Assembly (NCBI RefSeq): GCF_008641065.1
Contig: NZ_VTRS01000005.1
Coordinates: 124,001-188,000 of the forward strand
Direction: 5' to 3'
From: Rhabdaerophilum calidifontis
GTDB lineage: Bacteria > Pseudomonadota > Alphaproteobacteria > Rhizobiales > Beijerinckiaceae
Length of the DNA stretch: 64,000 bases
Both the position numbers and the translations under genes were made by a program. A model generated the notes under the pieces. The model saw only the letters and a list, made by a program, of their open reading frames with translations. It had not been told where the DNA came from and searched no databases. The first letter of the stretch is position 1, and every line of letters starts with the position of its first letter. This document shows, in pieces, positions 26,605 through 38,278 of the stretch.

Positions 26605-26705
26605 GCGGTCGTTCCGGAGCCGGGGCGCTGGCGGCGCATCGCGGGCGGAGGGGCGGATTCCGCAGGATTGGACATGAATGCTGACCTATTCTAGCGTCCA
26701 TCCGC

Positions 26706-26733
26706 GTGACATCGCGCGCGGTGATCGTATGAT
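26706..26733 (+). promoter_or_regulatory. Probable ivd promoter
   Basis: GTGACA (26706-26711) and TATGAT (26728-26733) are 16 bases apart. The -10 box overlaps the symmetric string GATCGTATGATC, so a regulator could bind there. The ivd start is 31 bases beyond the -10 box. Confidence 0.55.
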
Positions 26734-26764
26734 CGCGCCATTCACCGAACAAGAGGATTAACCC

Positions 26765-27937
26765 GTGATCCCGAATGCCGCCAAACCCTTCAATTTCGAT
26801 CTCGGCGAGACGGCGGACGCGATCCGCGAGAGTGTCGCCGCCTTCGCGCGGGACAGAATCGCGCCGCTCGCGGACAAGATCGACCGCGAGGATTGGTTCC
26901 CGCGCCATCTCTGGCCAGAGATGGGTGCGCTCGGCCTGCACGGCATCACCGTACCGGAGGAGGAGGGCGGCACCGGCCTCGGCTATCTCGAGCATTGCGT
27001 AGCGATGGAGGAAATTTCCCGCGCTTCGGCCTCGGTGGGGCTCAGCTATGGCGCGCATTCCAATCTCTGCGTCAACCAGCTTCGGCGCTGGGGCAATGCC
27101 GAGCAGAAGCGGCGCTACCTGCCGAAACTCATATCCGGCGAGCATCTCGGCGCGCTGGCGATGAGCGAGCCGGGGGCGGGCTCCGATGTCGTGTCGATGA
27201 AGCTGAAGGCGGAGAAGAAGGGCGACCGCTACATCCTCAATGGCGCGAAGATGTGGATCACCAACGGCCCCTCCGCCGAGACGCTGATCGTCTACGCCAA
27301 GACCGATCCCGAGGCCGGGCCGCGCGGCATCACCGCCTTCCTGATCGAGAAGGGTTTCAAGGGGTTCTCGGTGGCGCAGAAGCTCGACAAGCTCGGCATG
27401 CGCGGCTCGGAGACCGGTGAACTGGTGTTCCAGGATTGCGAGGTGCCGGCGGAGAACGTGCTCGGCGAGGTGGGGAAGGGCGTCAACGTGCTGATGTCCG
27501 GGCTCGATTACGAGCGCGCGGTGCTCGCCGCCGGTCCGCTCGGCATCATGCAGGCGGCGATGGATGTCGTGATGCCCTATATCCACGAGCGCCGGCAATT
27601 CGGCAAGCCGATCGGCGAGTTCCAGCTCGTGCAGGGCAAGATCGCGGACATGTATGTCGGCATGAATGCGAGCCGGGCCTATGTCTACGCGGTGGCGAAG
27701 GCCTGCGACCGGGGCGAGACCACGCGCGAGGATGCCGCCGGCGCCATCCTCTACGCCGCCGAGACCGCGACGAAGCTCGCGCTAGACGCCATCCAGCTCC
27801 TCGGCGGCAACGGCTATATCAACGAATACCCGACCGGACGCCTGCTTCGCGACGCAAAGCTCTACGAGATCGGCGCCGGCACGAGCGAGATCCGCCGCAT
27901 GCTGATCGGGCGGGAATTGTTCACGAAGGCCGGGTGA
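26765..27937 (+). CDS. ivd: Isovaleryl-CoA dehydrogenase
   Basis: The FAD enzyme oxidises isovaleryl-CoA to 3-methylcrotonyl-CoA in leucine breakdown. The 390-residue product has the acyl-CoA dehydrogenase signatures [20 protein letters not shown] and [33 protein letters not shown] (split over the C-terminus). Glu250 in [14 protein letters not shown] is at the helix position used as catalytic base by IVD rather than the late Glu of other members. It starts with GTG behind GAGGATTAACCC. mccB and mccA downstream on the same strand support the pathway assignment. Confidence 0.93.
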   Translation: MIPNAAKPFNFDLGETADAIRESVAAFARDRIAPLADKIDREDWFPRHLWPEMGALGLHGITVPEEEGGTGLGYLEHCVAMEEISRASASVGLSYGAHSNLCVNQLRRWGNAEQKRRYLPKLISGEHLGALAMSEPGAGSDVVSMKLKAEKKGDRYILNGAKMWITNGPSAETLIVYAKTDPEAGPRGITAFLIEKGFKGFSVAQKLDKLGMRGSETGELVFQDCEVPAENVLGEVGKGVNVLMSGLDYERAVLAAGPLGIMQAAMDVVMPYIHERRQFGKPIGEFQLVQGKIADMYVGMNASRAYVYAVAKACDRGETTREDAAGAILYAAETATKLALDAIQLLGGNGYINEYPTGRLLRDAKLYEIGAGTSEIRRMLIGRELFTKAG

Positions 27938-27994
27938 GGGAGTGGGAGGCGCGCAAGTGCTTTCGGCAATGTCGGGAACCAAAGGGGTTCGTTG

Positions 27995-28795
27995 ATGCAC
28001 AATCTCGGCAAGATCCTCTGGTTCTTCGCAACGCCATCGAACGCGTTGCTGCTGCTGGCGCTGTTCGCCACGTTCCGGGCGCTGATGCGCGGCTCGCGCG
28101 TCTGGTCCGGGCTCGCCATGCTGATCCTGCTCGGGCTCGGAACGGCCGGGCTCTCGCCGCTGCCGAACTGGGCGACCCTGCCGCTCGAGACGCGGTTTCC
28201 GGTCTGGAAACCGGCGGAGGGCGCGCCGCCGCCGGCCGGAATCATCGTCCTCGGCGGTGCGGCGGATGCGGACGCGACCTTCGGGCGCGGCGCCGGTCTC
28301 GAACTGAACGAGGCGGGTGACCGGGTGATGGCAATGCTTGCGCTCGCCCGCCGCTTCCCCGAGGCGCGAATCGTCTTCACCGGCGGGGCGGGGGAACTGA
28401 TCGGCTCCGGCAATCCCGAGGCGGATGCGGTGAAGGCGCGGATCGCCGATTACGGGCTCGATCCCGGCCGGGTGCAGTTCGAGAACCGCTCGCGCAACAC
28501 CCATGAGAACGCGCTCTACACCCGGGATCTCGTGATGCCGAAGCCGGAGGAGACCTGGCTGCTCGTCACCTCGGCCTTCCACATGCCGCGCTCGATGGGC
28601 GTGTTCCGGCAGGCGGGGTTCAAGGTCGCGCCCTATCCGGTCGATTTCCGCACCGCCGGGCCGGAAAGCGCCGAGGCGCCGTTCGGCTCGCTTGCGGCGG
28701 GGCTCGCCCGGCTCGACATGGCCGTCAAGGAATGGATCGGGCTTGCCGCCTACCGCGCGATGGGGCGCACCGACGCGCTGTTCCCGGCGCCGTGA
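27995..28795 (+). CDS. YdcF/SanA family (DUF218) membrane protein
   Basis: The 266-residue product has two N-terminal hydrophobic segments (SNALLLLALFATFRAL; GLAMLILLGLGTAGL) and a DUF218 domain with GIIVLGGAADADATFGRG, EARIVFTGGAGELIG, NTHENALYTRDLV and LLVTSAFHMPRSMGVFRQAG, the usual motif order. Relatives (SanA, ElyC, YdcF) affect the cell envelope, perhaps via lipid carrier metabolism. The ATG at 27995 follows a TTG at 27992. It is convergent with the TadG-like gene. Confidence 0.9.
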   Translation: MHNLGKILWFFATPSNALLLLALFATFRALMRGSRVWSGLAMLILLGLGTAGLSPLPNWATLPLETRFPVWKPAEGAPPPAGIIVLGGAADADATFGRGAGLELNEAGDRVMAMLALARRFPEARIVFTGGAGELIGSGNPEADAVKARIADYGLDPGRVQFENRSRNTHENALYTRDLVMPKPEETWLLVTSAFHMPRSMGVFRQAGFKVAPYPVDFRTAGPESAEAPFGSLAAGLARLDMAVKEWIGLAAYRAMGRTDALFPAP

Positions 28796-28811
28796 GCGGC
28801 GCTGCCCGATA

Positions 28812-30029
28812 TTATTGCGTGATCCGCATCTTCGAGAGCGAGGAGGCGATCTGCTCGAAGACCGGCGTCAGCTGGCTGGCATCCGTCACGTTGTAATAAT
28901 GCGTCGGCGTCGTCGCGCAGGCCTTGAGCAGGTTGGCATCGCCGTCGATGACGCGGATCGTGTAGAGCACGATGCCGGCGGCCTTCACGTTGGTGCAGAG
29001 TTCGGTCATGCGCTTGTCGATCACGCCGCCGCCATTCCAGCCCCAGCGGTTGGCGGTGTTCTCGCCATCGGTGAGCACGATGATGGCGCGCAGCAGATCC
29101 TCGGTGCCGGCCGGGCTGCCCTGATTGAGCGGGGCGCCGGGCGAGAGCGCGTGCCAGGCCCAGGCGAGGCCGATCGGCACGTTGGTGGCGCCGCTCGCAA
29201 TCATGGTATCCGCCGCCGCCTTGATCTTCTTGAGGTCGCTCGTCAGCGGGATGATCCGGGCGAGCTTGCCGCAGGAAACCTGTGATTTGCCCTTGGTGTC
29301 GGTGCGCCACCAGAACAGGGTGGCCGGGGTCGCCGGGTTCGGCGCCGTATCCCGCGCGTCATGGGGCTGGTCGCGGTCGGTCAGGCAGCCATCCCATCCC
29401 TTCGGCGGGGAGCTTTCCAGATGATTGGTGCCCGTCCACCAGGCCGGGTCGGACTTGACGACATTGGTGAAGGGCACAAGCGCGATCTTGGTCGGACCGG
29501 CATTCTTCTTCGGATCGGAGAGGAAATCGACGAGCCCCTTCACGGCCGCCTTGAGCTGCGTGATCTTGGTGCCGGCCATCGAGCCGGTATTGTCGAGCGC
29601 CAGAGCGAGTTCGATCTTCTTGGCCCTTGCCCGTTCGACCGTGACGGAGGCGGTGACGATCAGCGAATCCGAGCCGAGGATGCGCGCGAAGGTCAGCGGC
29701 ACCTCGCCGGTTGCGTCGACATGCACCTTGGCGGAATCGGCTTTCGCCTTGAGCGCCATGTTCTCGACCGGCGCCGCGCCGGAGACGCTCTGGGCATAGC
29801 TCAGCGCCCGCGCCTGGAGTGCGGCATCGCCGAGCAGCAGGAGATCGGTGTCGCGGGCGAGTGCGGTGGCGGTCGAATCCACGACCTGCTGAAGCGTGTA
29901 TTTCTGCTTCATCGCCTTGGAATAATCGACCGAGATCGCCAGCGTCCCGAGGATCGGGATCATCGCGATCGCCATCACCATCGCGGTGGCACCGCTGCGA
30001 TCCTTCAGGAACGATCGAAAAAGGCTCAT
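28812..30029 (-). CDS. TadG-like protein with von Willebrand A domain
   Basis: The 405-residue product begins with a short basic stretch and the helix SGATAMVMAIAMIPILGTLA, the N-terminal pilin-like segment of TadE/TadG proteins (Flp pilus assembly). A vWA domain follows: the metal site begins IELALALDNTGSMAGTK, and IIVLTDGENTANRW carries the later acidic residue. Several Cys residues (DGCLTD, VSCGKL, ELCTN, KACATT) may form disulfides. GCGGGAGGGAGC precedes ATG 30029. No other Flp/Tad gene is nearby, so it is a lone vWA secreted or membrane-anchored protein. Confidence 0.87.
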   Translation of the reverse strand: MSLFRSFLKDRSGATAMVMAIAMIPILGTLAISVDYSKAMKQKYTLQQVVDSTATALARDTDLLLLGDAALQARALSYAQSVSGAAPVENMALKAKADSAKVHVDATGEVPLTFARILGSDSLIVTASVTVERARAKKIELALALDNTGSMAGTKITQLKAAVKGLVDFLSDPKKNAGPTKIALVPFTNVVKSDPAWWTGTNHLESSPPKGWDGCLTDRDQPHDARDTAPNPATPATLFWWRTDTKGKSQVSCGKLARIIPLTSDLKKIKAAADTMIASGATNVPIGLAWAWHALSPGAPLNQGSPAGTEDLLRAIIVLTDGENTANRWGWNGGGVIDKRMTELCTNVKAAGIVLYTIRVIDGDANLLKACATTPTHYYNVTDASQLTPVFEQIASSLSKMRITQ

Positions 30030-30170
30030 GGCTCCCTCCCGCTTGCCCGGGCATCCGAGGGGAGATTCCGCGCGGCCGCTTGCCAATTGCCTAACCGGAC
30101 CCGCGACTCGGGCGCCGAAGCCTCGGGAGAGTCAACGAAGGGTTGCGGAAATTGGCTCGAATCCCTGGCA

Positions 30171-30464
30171 TCAATCGCTGCGCGGCAGGGAGAGGCGGTA
30201 GACGCCCTTGAAATCGAGCGGATCGACCGGCTTGCCCTTGCGCAGGATCACGATCCGGCCCTCGCTGGCGAGGCGCACGGCGATCTTCCGGATCGGGGTC
30301 ATCAGCGGCCCCCAGGCGGCGGTGTCGGTGCCGGCCATGGCGCGCGCGACATCCGAGGGGCAGATGCTCTTGTCCGGGCCGCGTTCCGCGACGAGCGCGA
30401 GCAGGCGGGCTTCGATGGCATCCAGATCAATGCCGGGGCGGGAATCGGGGGATGAGGCGAGCAT
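30171..30464 (-). CDS. DUF3253 family protein
   Basis: The 97-residue product has the family core: a helical part (IEARLLALVAERG), KSICPSDVARAM, WGPLMTPIRKIAVRLASEGRIVIL and RKGKPVDPLDFKGVYRLSL. This resembles a winged-helix DNA-binding fold, but function is unknown. The frame extends to 30581, yet the residues before MLASSPDSRPG are not family-like, so ATG 30464 is chosen. It lies on the strand opposite the ivd-mcc genes. Confidence 0.85.
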   Translation of the reverse strand: MLASSPDSRPGIDLDAIEARLLALVAERGPDKSICPSDVARAMAGTDTAAWGPLMTPIRKIAVRLASEGRIVILRKGKPVDPLDFKGVYRLSLPRSD

Positions 30465-30628
30465 GGATGCCGCTAGCGTCGCGCGCGCCGACCCGTCAAG
30501 GGCCGGGGGCCCGCGTTGCATTGGGAAAATCCCGGCAATCATCAAGCATCCCCGCCATATCCGCCCGCGCGATGGTTGCATGGCGCGCAGCCCCTGCTAA
30601 AAGGCCGGAACGGGGTTCCGGGGGGAAC

Positions 30629-31045
30629 ATGGCCCAGACGATCATCAAAGGCTACAAGGCGCTCCTCGCGGAGGCCGGCGCCTCCATCCGGACCCTGTCG
30701 GCCGCCGAGGCGCGGGTGCTTTACGGGCAGGACGATGTCGTGTTCGTCGATCTGCGCGATCCGCGCGAGCTGGAGCGCGAGGGGCGCATGCCCGGTGCCT
30801 TCCATTGCCCGCGCGGCATGCTGGAATTCTGGATCGACCCCGAGAGCCCGTACGCGAAGCCGGTGTTTCAGGAGGAGAAGACCTTCGTGTTCTTCTGCGC
30901 AGGTGGCTGGCGTTCGGCGCTGGCGGCGCGCACGGCGCAGGATATGGGATTGAAACCGGTTGCGCATATCGAGGGCGGATTCGACGCCTGGAAAAAGGCC
31001 GGCGGCGATGTTGTGGCATCCGAGAAGACGGTGGCGGAGGGCTGA
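30629..31045 (+). CDS. Rhodanese-like domain protein
   Basis: The 138-residue single-domain rhodanese has DDVVFVDLRDPRELERE near residue 40 and the active-site loop FFCAGGWRSALAA with Cys90, then HIEGGFDAWKKAGG. Such proteins transfer sulfane sulfur from thiosulfate or persulfides; the partner is unknown. The start ATG 30629 follows CGGGGGGAAC; the open frame back to 30452 is not family-like. One base separates its stop from the GST gene, so the two are co-translated. Confidence 0.92.
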   Translation: MAQTIIKGYKALLAEAGASIRTLSAAEARVLYGQDDVVFVDLRDPRELEREGRMPGAFHCPRGMLEFWIDPESPYAKPVFQEEKTFVFFCAGGWRSALAARTAQDMGLKPVAHIEGGFDAWKKAGGDVVASEKTVAEG

Positions 31046-31046
31046 T

Positions 31047-31754
31047 ATGGCGATCACGACCAATGTCGGGGCGGCGGAACCGAAATTCCCCCCGAAGCTG
31101 ACGCTCGTCATCGGCAACAAGAACTATTCCTCCTGGTCGCTGCGGCCCTGGCTGGCGATGGCTGCCAGGGGCGTGCCCTTCGCCGAGATCCTGATCCCGC
31201 TCGAACAGCCGAACACGCGCCAGCAGGTGCTGCAATATTCGCCGAGCGGTCTCGTCCCGGCGCTGAAATTCGGCAATCTCCTGCTCTGGGAATCGCTGGC
31301 GATCATCGAATATGTTGCCGACAAGCATCCGGAGGCGCAATTCTGGCCCGAGGAGCCGGAATTCCGGGCGCTGGCGCGCTGCCTCTCGGCCGAGATCCAT
31401 TCCGGCTTTCAGGCCCTGCGGGCGCATTGCCCGATGAATCTGCGCCGGCGCGCGGCGCGGCGCCTGACGCCGCAGGTGGAGGCCGATGTGATGCGGCTGT
31501 CGAACTATGTCCGCCATTTCCGCGCCATGGCGCCGGAGGGCGAATTCCTGTTCGGCGCCTTCGGCGCGGTCGATGCCATGATGGCACCGCTCGCGACGCG
31601 CATCCGCTCCTACGAGATCCCGGTCGACCGCGCGACGGCGAATTATGTCGACGCGATCCATGCCCTGCCGGCCTTCCAGAAATGGCATCAGGCCGCGATC
31701 GCGGAGCCCTGGCGCATCCCCTCGACCGACAATATCGACAAGCTTCGCCCCTGA
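31047..31754 (+). CDS. Glutathione S-transferase family protein
   Basis: The 235-residue product has the thioredoxin-fold N-domain: [20 protein letters not shown] with the catalytic Ser region, [12 protein letters not shown] with the cis-Pro, and [13 protein letters not shown] with the Glu-Ser pair that binds the glutathione gamma-glutamyl group. An all-helical C-domain follows. The YSSWSLRPW motif is typical of a bacterial subgroup near the zeta class. ATG 31047 lies one base after the rhodanese stop. Substrate unknown. Confidence 0.92.
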   Translation: MAITTNVGAAEPKFPPKLTLVIGNKNYSSWSLRPWLAMAARGVPFAEILIPLEQPNTRQQVLQYSPSGLVPALKFGNLLLWESLAIIEYVADKHPEAQFWPEEPEFRALARCLSAEIHSGFQALRAHCPMNLRRRAARRLTPQVEADVMRLSNYVRHFRAMAPEGEFLFGAFGAVDAMMAPLATRIRSYEIPVDRATANYVDAIHALPAFQKWHQAAIAEPWRIPSTDNIDKLRP

Positions 31755-31839
31755 GCGCGGCCTCCGCCCCACCGGGGCGTTGAAACCCGCGCGGGAAGCG
31801 GGAATATGGGCGCGCGCCGCATCTTTCCACGGGGGTTCC

Positions 31840-33447
31840 ATGGCCGTCATCCGCTCGAGCTTCGATCGCCGCAGCGCCGAGGCGCAGGCCAATGCCGAGG
31901 CCTGGCGGGCCATCCGCGCCGATCTCGTCGAGAAGCGGCGCATCGCCGCGCTCGGCGGGCCCGAGAAGGCGCGCGAACGCCATCTGGCACGCGGAAAGCT
32001 TCTCCCCAGGGATCGCGTGCTGACGCTCCTCGACATCGGCTCGCCCTTCCTCGAGATCGGCCAGCTCGCGGCGAACGGCATGTATGGCGACGACATCCAC
32101 GGCGCGGGGATGATCGCCGGCATCGGCCGGGTCGAGGGCCGCGAGGTGATGGTCGTGTGCAATGACGCCACGATCAAGGGCGGCACCTATTATCCGATGA
32201 CCGTGAAGAAGCATCTCCGCGCGCAGGAGATCGCGCGCGAGAACCGTCTTCCTTGCGTCTATCTGGTCGATTCGGGCGGCGCGAACCTGCCGCACCAGAC
32301 CGAAGTTTTCCCCGATCGCGAGCATTTCGGCCGCATCTTCTACAATCAGGCGACGCTTTCGGGGCTGGGCATTCCGCAGATCGCGGTGGTGATGGGCTCC
32401 TGCACGGCGGGCGGTGCCTATGTGCCGGCGATGAGCGACGAGACGATCATCGTGCGCCAGCAGGGCACGATCTTCCTCGGCGGTCCGCCCTTGGTGAAAG
32501 CCGCCACGGGCGAGGTGGTCTCGGCGGAAGATCTCGGCGGCGCGGATGTGCATGCCCGCCGCTCGGGTGTGGCGGATCATTACGCCGCCGATGACCGGCA
32601 CGCGCTGGCGCTCGCGCGGCGCATCGTCGCCAATCTCAACAGCCGTAAGACGATCGACATCGCGCTTGGCGAACCCGAGGATCCGCTGCTTGATCCCGCC
32701 GAGCTGGAGGCGCTGGTGCCGACAGATCTCAAGCGCCAATACGATATCCGCGAGGTGATCGGCCGGATCGTCGACGGCTCGCGCTTCGACGAGTTCAAGG
32801 CGCTCTATGGCACGACGCTCGTCACCGGCTTCGCGGCCATCCATGGCATCCCGGTCGGCATCATCGCCAATAACGGCATTCTCTTTTCGGAGAGCGCGCT
32901 CAAGGGCGCGCATTTCATCGAACTCTGCTGCCAGCGGCGCATTCCGCTGCTGTTCCTGCAGAATATTTCCGGCTTCATGGTGGGGAGCCAATACGAGGCT
33001 GGCGGCATCGCGAAGGACGGCGCGAAGCTGGTGACGGCCGTGGCCTCGGCCGCGGTGCCGAAGATCACGGTGCTTGTCGGCGGCTCGTTCGGCGCGGGCA
33101 ATTACGGCATGTGCGGGCGGGCCTATTCGCCGCGCTTCCTGTTCGCCTGGCCGAATTCCCGCATCTCGGTGATGGGCGGCGAGCAGGCGGCGAGCGTGCT
33201 GGCGACCGTCCGGCGCGACAATCTCGAGGCCGAGGGCAAGGTCTGGTCGGCCGAGGAGGAGGAGGCGTTCAAGGCGCCGATCCGGGCGAAATACGAGGAG
33301 GAGGGCCACCCCTACCACGCGACCGCCCGGCTCTGGGATGACGGCATCATCCTGCCGAGCGAGACAAGGCGCGTGCTGGCTTTGGCGTTCTCGGCCTGCC
33401 TCAACGCGCCGGTGGAGGCGACGCGGTTCGGCGTGTTCAGGATGTGA
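31840..33447 (+). CDS. mccB: Methylcrotonoyl-CoA carboxylase beta subunit (carboxyltransferase)
   Basis: The beta subunit transfers carboxyl from biotin to 3-methylcrotonyl-CoA. The 535-residue product has two crotonase-like halves: [20 protein letters not shown] and [14 protein letters not shown] in the first, and [25 protein letters not shown] and [20 protein letters not shown] in the second, the latter stretch being typical of MCC. ATG 31840 follows GGGGGTTCC; the open frame upstream overlaps the GST gene. mccA is 2.4 kb downstream, separated by four small genes. Confidence 0.92.
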   Translation: MAVIRSSFDRRSAEAQANAEAWRAIRADLVEKRRIAALGGPEKARERHLARGKLLPRDRVLTLLDIGSPFLEIGQLAANGMYGDDIHGAGMIAGIGRVEGREVMVVCNDATIKGGTYYPMTVKKHLRAQEIARENRLPCVYLVDSGGANLPHQTEVFPDREHFGRIFYNQATLSGLGIPQIAVVMGSCTAGGAYVPAMSDETIIVRQQGTIFLGGPPLVKAATGEVVSAEDLGGADVHARRSGVADHYAADDRHALALARRIVANLNSRKTIDIALGEPEDPLLDPAELEALVPTDLKRQYDIREVIGRIVDGSRFDEFKALYGTTLVTGFAAIHGIPVGIIANNGILFSESALKGAHFIELCCQRRIPLLFLQNISGFMVGSQYEAGGIAKDGAKLVTAVASAAVPKITVLVGGSFGAGNYGMCGRAYSPRFLFAWPNSRISVMGGEQAASVLATVRRDNLEAEGKVWSAEEEEAFKAPIRAKYEEEGHPYHATARLWDDGIILPSETRRVLALAFSACLNAPVEATRFGVFRM

Positions 33448-33591
33448 GGGGATCCCTCGGCATCGACGATCCTTCACGCCGCGCATCCGGCTTGAGGCGC
33501 CTGATCCGCCCCGTGCGCCAACGCACAGGCATCCGCGCCGCTCCCTGCGATGTTCCTTCCAGAGCGGAACGGAACTGCGCGGGAGGCAGCC

Positions 33592-33810
33592 ATGCACAAG
33601 ATCGTCTACGCCATTGTCGCGGCCCTGATCGTTGCGGCGCCGGCGGCCATCGACAAGGCCTCGATCGCGGCGAAGGCCGAGGATGCGGCCAAGCAGGGCG
33701 TCCGGGCGCGCCTCGCCGAGGCGGCGGAGCCGGGCTGCCGCGCGATCTCCACCCGGATGCGCGGGCTCGACGGCTCGGTGCTCGTCCGCAACGGCCAGAT
33801 CTGCGGCTGA
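33592..33810 (+). CDS. Small exported or membrane-anchored protein, unknown
   Basis: The 72-residue product has an N-terminal hydrophobic segment (IVYAIVAALIVAAPAA) that could be a signal or anchor, then a charged Ala-rich part and two Cys residues in PGCRAIS and the C-terminal QICG, which might pair in the periplasm. No family is recognised. CGGGAGGCAGCC just before ATG 33592 is a good ribosome binding site, which supports the gene. It lies between mccB and the SDR gene. Confidence 0.6.
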   Translation: MHKIVYAIVAALIVAAPAAIDKASIAAKAEDAAKQGVRARLAEAAEPGCRAISTRMRGLDGSVLVRNGQICG

Positions 33811-33918
33811 ACGCCCGCCCCTTATGCGGCCGCCCCTGCGCCTCTCCGGCCCTGTCGGCGCTTTCGCCTCTTCCGTGGCGGCGCCGGCGCCGCTAACCTC
33901 CCCGCGGGAGGATGTTTC

Positions 33919-34671
33919 ATGGCACAGAACAAGGTCGCGCTCGTCACCGGCGCGGGGTCCGGGGTCGGGCGCGCGGTCGCGCTGCGGTTCCTGGCGGAAG
34001 GCTATCGCGTCGGATTGGTGGGGCGGCGGCCCGAGGCGCTGGCGGAAACCGTTGCGCTGGCCGGCGCCCATGCCGGTGCGCTGAGCCTGCCGGCGGATGT
34101 GACCGATCCCGCGCAGGTCAATGCCGCATTCGACGCGCTGGTTGCCAAGTTCGGCCGGCTCGATGTGGTCTTCAACAATGCCGGCATCGGCGCCCCGCCC
34201 GTGCAATGGGACGAGCTTCCGGCCGAGCAATGGAAGGCGGTGGTCGATACCAACCTCTCCGGCGTGTTCTATAGCATGCAGGCGGCGTTCCGAATCATGA
34301 AGCGGCAGACCCCGAAAGGCGGGCGGATCATCAATAACGGCTCGGTCTCGGCCTATGCGCCGCGGCCATTCTCGGCGGCCTACACCGCCACCAAGCACGC
34401 GGTGCTGGGGCTCACCAGGGCCGGCGCGCTCGACGGGCGCGAGCATGACATCGCCGTCGGGCAGATCGATATCGGCAATGCGCTGACCGACATGGCGCGG
34501 AAGATGACGACCGGCGTGCTCCAGGCGAACGGCACGATCGCGGTCGAGCCGGTGATCGATGTCGCGCATGTCGCCAACGCGGTGCTGCACATGGCGAGCC
34601 TGCCGCTCGAGGCGAATGTGCTGACGATGAACGTGATGGCGACCAAGATGCCCTTCGTCGGGCGGGGTTGA
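33919..34671 (+). CDS. Short-chain dehydrogenase/reductase
   Basis: The 250-residue product is a classical SDR: nucleotide site [19 protein letters not shown] in VFNNAGIG, catalytic Ser142 or Ser144 in [10 protein letters not shown], and Tyr155-xxx-Lys159 in AAYTATKHA. The substrate is unknown; its place between the two mcc genes does not by itself prove a role in leucine breakdown. A GGGAGGATGTTTC site precedes the ATG. Confidence 0.93.
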   Translation: MAQNKVALVTGAGSGVGRAVALRFLAEGYRVGLVGRRPEALAETVALAGAHAGALSLPADVTDPAQVNAAFDALVAKFGRLDVVFNNAGIGAPPVQWDELPAEQWKAVVDTNLSGVFYSMQAAFRIMKRQTPKGGRIINNGSVSAYAPRPFSAAYTATKHAVLGLTRAGALDGREHDIAVGQIDIGNALTDMARKMTTGVLQANGTIAVEPVIDVAHVANAVLHMASLPLEANVLTMNVMATKMPFVGRG

Positions 34672-34760
34672 GGCGCGCCGGCGAAGTGCCGCCCGCGCGG
34701 TTGTGTTTTTGCGGCCGGCTGCTATCCCCGGCTGCCGATTGCCCAACACAGGAGTTTGCC

Positions 34761-35111
34761 ATGGCAGCCATCACCCGCATCGAGACCGGACCGCGCATGT
34801 CGAAGGCTGTCATCCACGGCGACACGGTCTATCTCGCCGGGATCGTCGCGGATGATCCGAAGCAGGACGTGACCGGCCAGACGCGCCAGGTTCTGGCCGA
34901 GATCGACCGGCTGCTCGCACTCGCCGGCACTGACAAATCGAAGCTGCTGCGGACCAATATCTGGCTCGCGGACATGTCCGATTTCGCGGCGATGAACGCG
35001 GTGTGGGATGGCTGGGTCATCGCCGGCAACACCCCCGCGCGCGCGACCGTCGAGGCCAGCCTCGCGACGCCGGATTACCGGGTCGAGATCATGGTCGTCG
35101 CGGCGAAATGA
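34761..35111 (+). CDS. RidA family protein
   Basis: The 116-residue product is a RidA/YjgF/UK114 domain, a trimer that hydrolyses reactive enamine/imine intermediates. It has the order MSKAVIHGDTVYLAGIVADD, QTRQVLAEIDRLLALAGTDKSKLLRTNIWLAD and GNTPARATVEASLATPDYRVEIMVVA. The Arg of TPARATVEA is the usual carboxylate-binding residue in active members. ATG 34761 follows CAGGAGTTTGCC; the frame open to 34668 overlaps the SDR stop. A second RidA-like gene lies at 49179. Confidence 0.9.
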   Translation: MAAITRIETGPRMSKAVIHGDTVYLAGIVADDPKQDVTGQTRQVLAEIDRLLALAGTDKSKLLRTNIWLADMSDFAAMNAVWDGWVIAGNTPARATVEASLATPDYRVEIMVVAAK

Positions 35112-35130
35112 GCCGGCGGAGCCGCGCGGC

Positions 35131-35781
35131 ATGGCAGACGGGGCGTTCCTGACCGGAGAGTCCCGCCGCTATCGCCGCCGGGTCCTGCTCATCGTCGTGC
35201 TGATCGGGGGGCTCGCAACGGCGCAGGCCGGCTACGCGCTCGCCATCGCCAACCGCTTCCTGTTCAAGGACGCGGTGGACTGGATCTACGATATCCTGCT
35301 CTGGCTGATCGCGCTCGCGGTGTTCGGCCGCGGGCGCCGGGCGGAGGATCTGGCGGCGCTCGGCGTGGGGCTCGTGATGCTCGTCGCGGCGGGCCATACC
35401 GCCTGGGAACTCTGGGACAAGATCGCCACCGGCCGCCGGGCGGAACTCTGGGTGGCAGGCTGGTCCTCCGGCGCGGCAATCGCCGTCGGCATCCTCGTCG
35501 TCGGGCTGCTGCTGCGGTTCCGGCATGCGCGGAACCCGCTGATCCTCGCGACCTGGCTTTCGAGCCGCAACGCGATGATCTCCACCACGGCCTATGCGCT
35601 GGCGGGGTTCTTCGCCCGCACGGCGCCGAGCCAGAACTGGGAAATCCTGCTCGATCTGTTCGCGATCGCGCTCAATCTCCAGGCGGCGGCGAGTGTCGCG
35701 CTGGCGGTGCGCCGCGATTGGGGACGGCCCGATGCTGGCGATGGACAAGCGGCGCCCGGCGTTGCATCGTCCGGCCGTTGA
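35131..35781 (+). CDS. Membrane protein resembling a cation diffusion facilitator
   Basis: The 216-residue product has about six hydrophobic segments and no soluble C-terminal domain. The layout recalls CDF metal exporters: VDWIYDILLWLIAL gives a D-xxx-D pair in the second segment, GRRAEDLAALGVGLVMLVAAGHT follows, and ATWLSSRNAMISTTAYALAG matches the fifth-segment region. There the Asp normally present after RN is Ala, so metal transport may be lost or altered. ATG 35131 lies 20 bases after ridA. The family call is an inference from motif spacing. Confidence 0.5.
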   Translation: MADGAFLTGESRRYRRRVLLIVVLIGGLATAQAGYALAIANRFLFKDAVDWIYDILLWLIALAVFGRGRRAEDLAALGVGLVMLVAAGHTAWELWDKIATGRRAELWVAGWSSGAAIAVGILVVGLLLRFRHARNPLILATWLSSRNAMISTTAYALAGFFARTAPSQNWEILLDLFAIALNLQAAASVALAVRRDWGRPDAGDGQAAPGVASSGR

Positions 35782-35804
35782 ACCCGCACGGGGGCGTTTC
35801 CGCC

Positions 35805-37763
<1,959 letters not shown>

Positions 37764-37764
37764 C

Positions 37765-38199
37765 ATGGCGCTGCATCTGCTCAAGCTCTGCGTCGGGTGC
37801 GAATCGATCGAGGATCTCGAAGGCTGGATCGAGGAGACGCGGCTCGCGCATCAGCAGATGGGCCGGCCCTACCGGCAGGTGCACACCACCCGCATGGTGC
37901 CGCGCCGGATGGATGAGATCGTCGGCGCGGGGTCGCTCTACTGGGTGATCAGGGGGCGGATCGCGGCGCGGCAGCGCATCGAGGCCATCGAGCCCTTCAC
38001 GGATGGCGAGGGGATCCCGCGCTGCCATCTCGTGTTGACGCCGGAGGTCATTCCGGTGCAGCCGCGGCCCTGCCGGCCCTTCCAGGGCTGGCGCTACCTT
38101 GCCGACGGCGATGCTCCGGCCGATATCCGCATTGTCGACGCGCCCGCCGAGATGCCGGAGGCGCTGCGCGCGGAACTTTCGGCGCTGGGGCTTCTCTAG
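37765..38199 (+). CDS. DUF1489 family protein
   Basis: The 144-residue product begins MALHLLKLCVGCESIEDL and contains RQVHTTRMVPRRMDEI, GSLYWVIRGRIAARQRI and TPEVIPVQPRPCRPFQGWRYL, the layout of DUF1489, a soluble alphaproteobacterial family of unknown function. Two or three conserved Cys (LCVGC, RPC) could bind a metal. It starts one base after the mccA stop, so it is probably co-translated, though a functional link to MCC is not known. Confidence 0.88.
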   Translation: MALHLLKLCVGCESIEDLEGWIEETRLAHQQMGRPYRQVHTTRMVPRRMDEIVGAGSLYWVIRGRIAARQRIEAIEPFTDGEGIPRCHLVLTPEVIPVQPRPCRPFQGWRYLADGDAPADIRIVDAPAEMPEALRAELSALGLL

Positions 38200-38278
38200 C
38201 CGGAAGCGTGGCCGCCGTTTGCATTCCGCGCGGCGCCGGGGCAGAAGCGGGCGGCAGCAGAGCCGGGGCCAGGCGCGG

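Noticed and set aside
31303-34749. 1148-codon antisense frame opposite mccB and SDR
   Set aside because: It spans several unrelated plus-strand genes with clear motifs and intergenic sites, so it cannot be a real gene.
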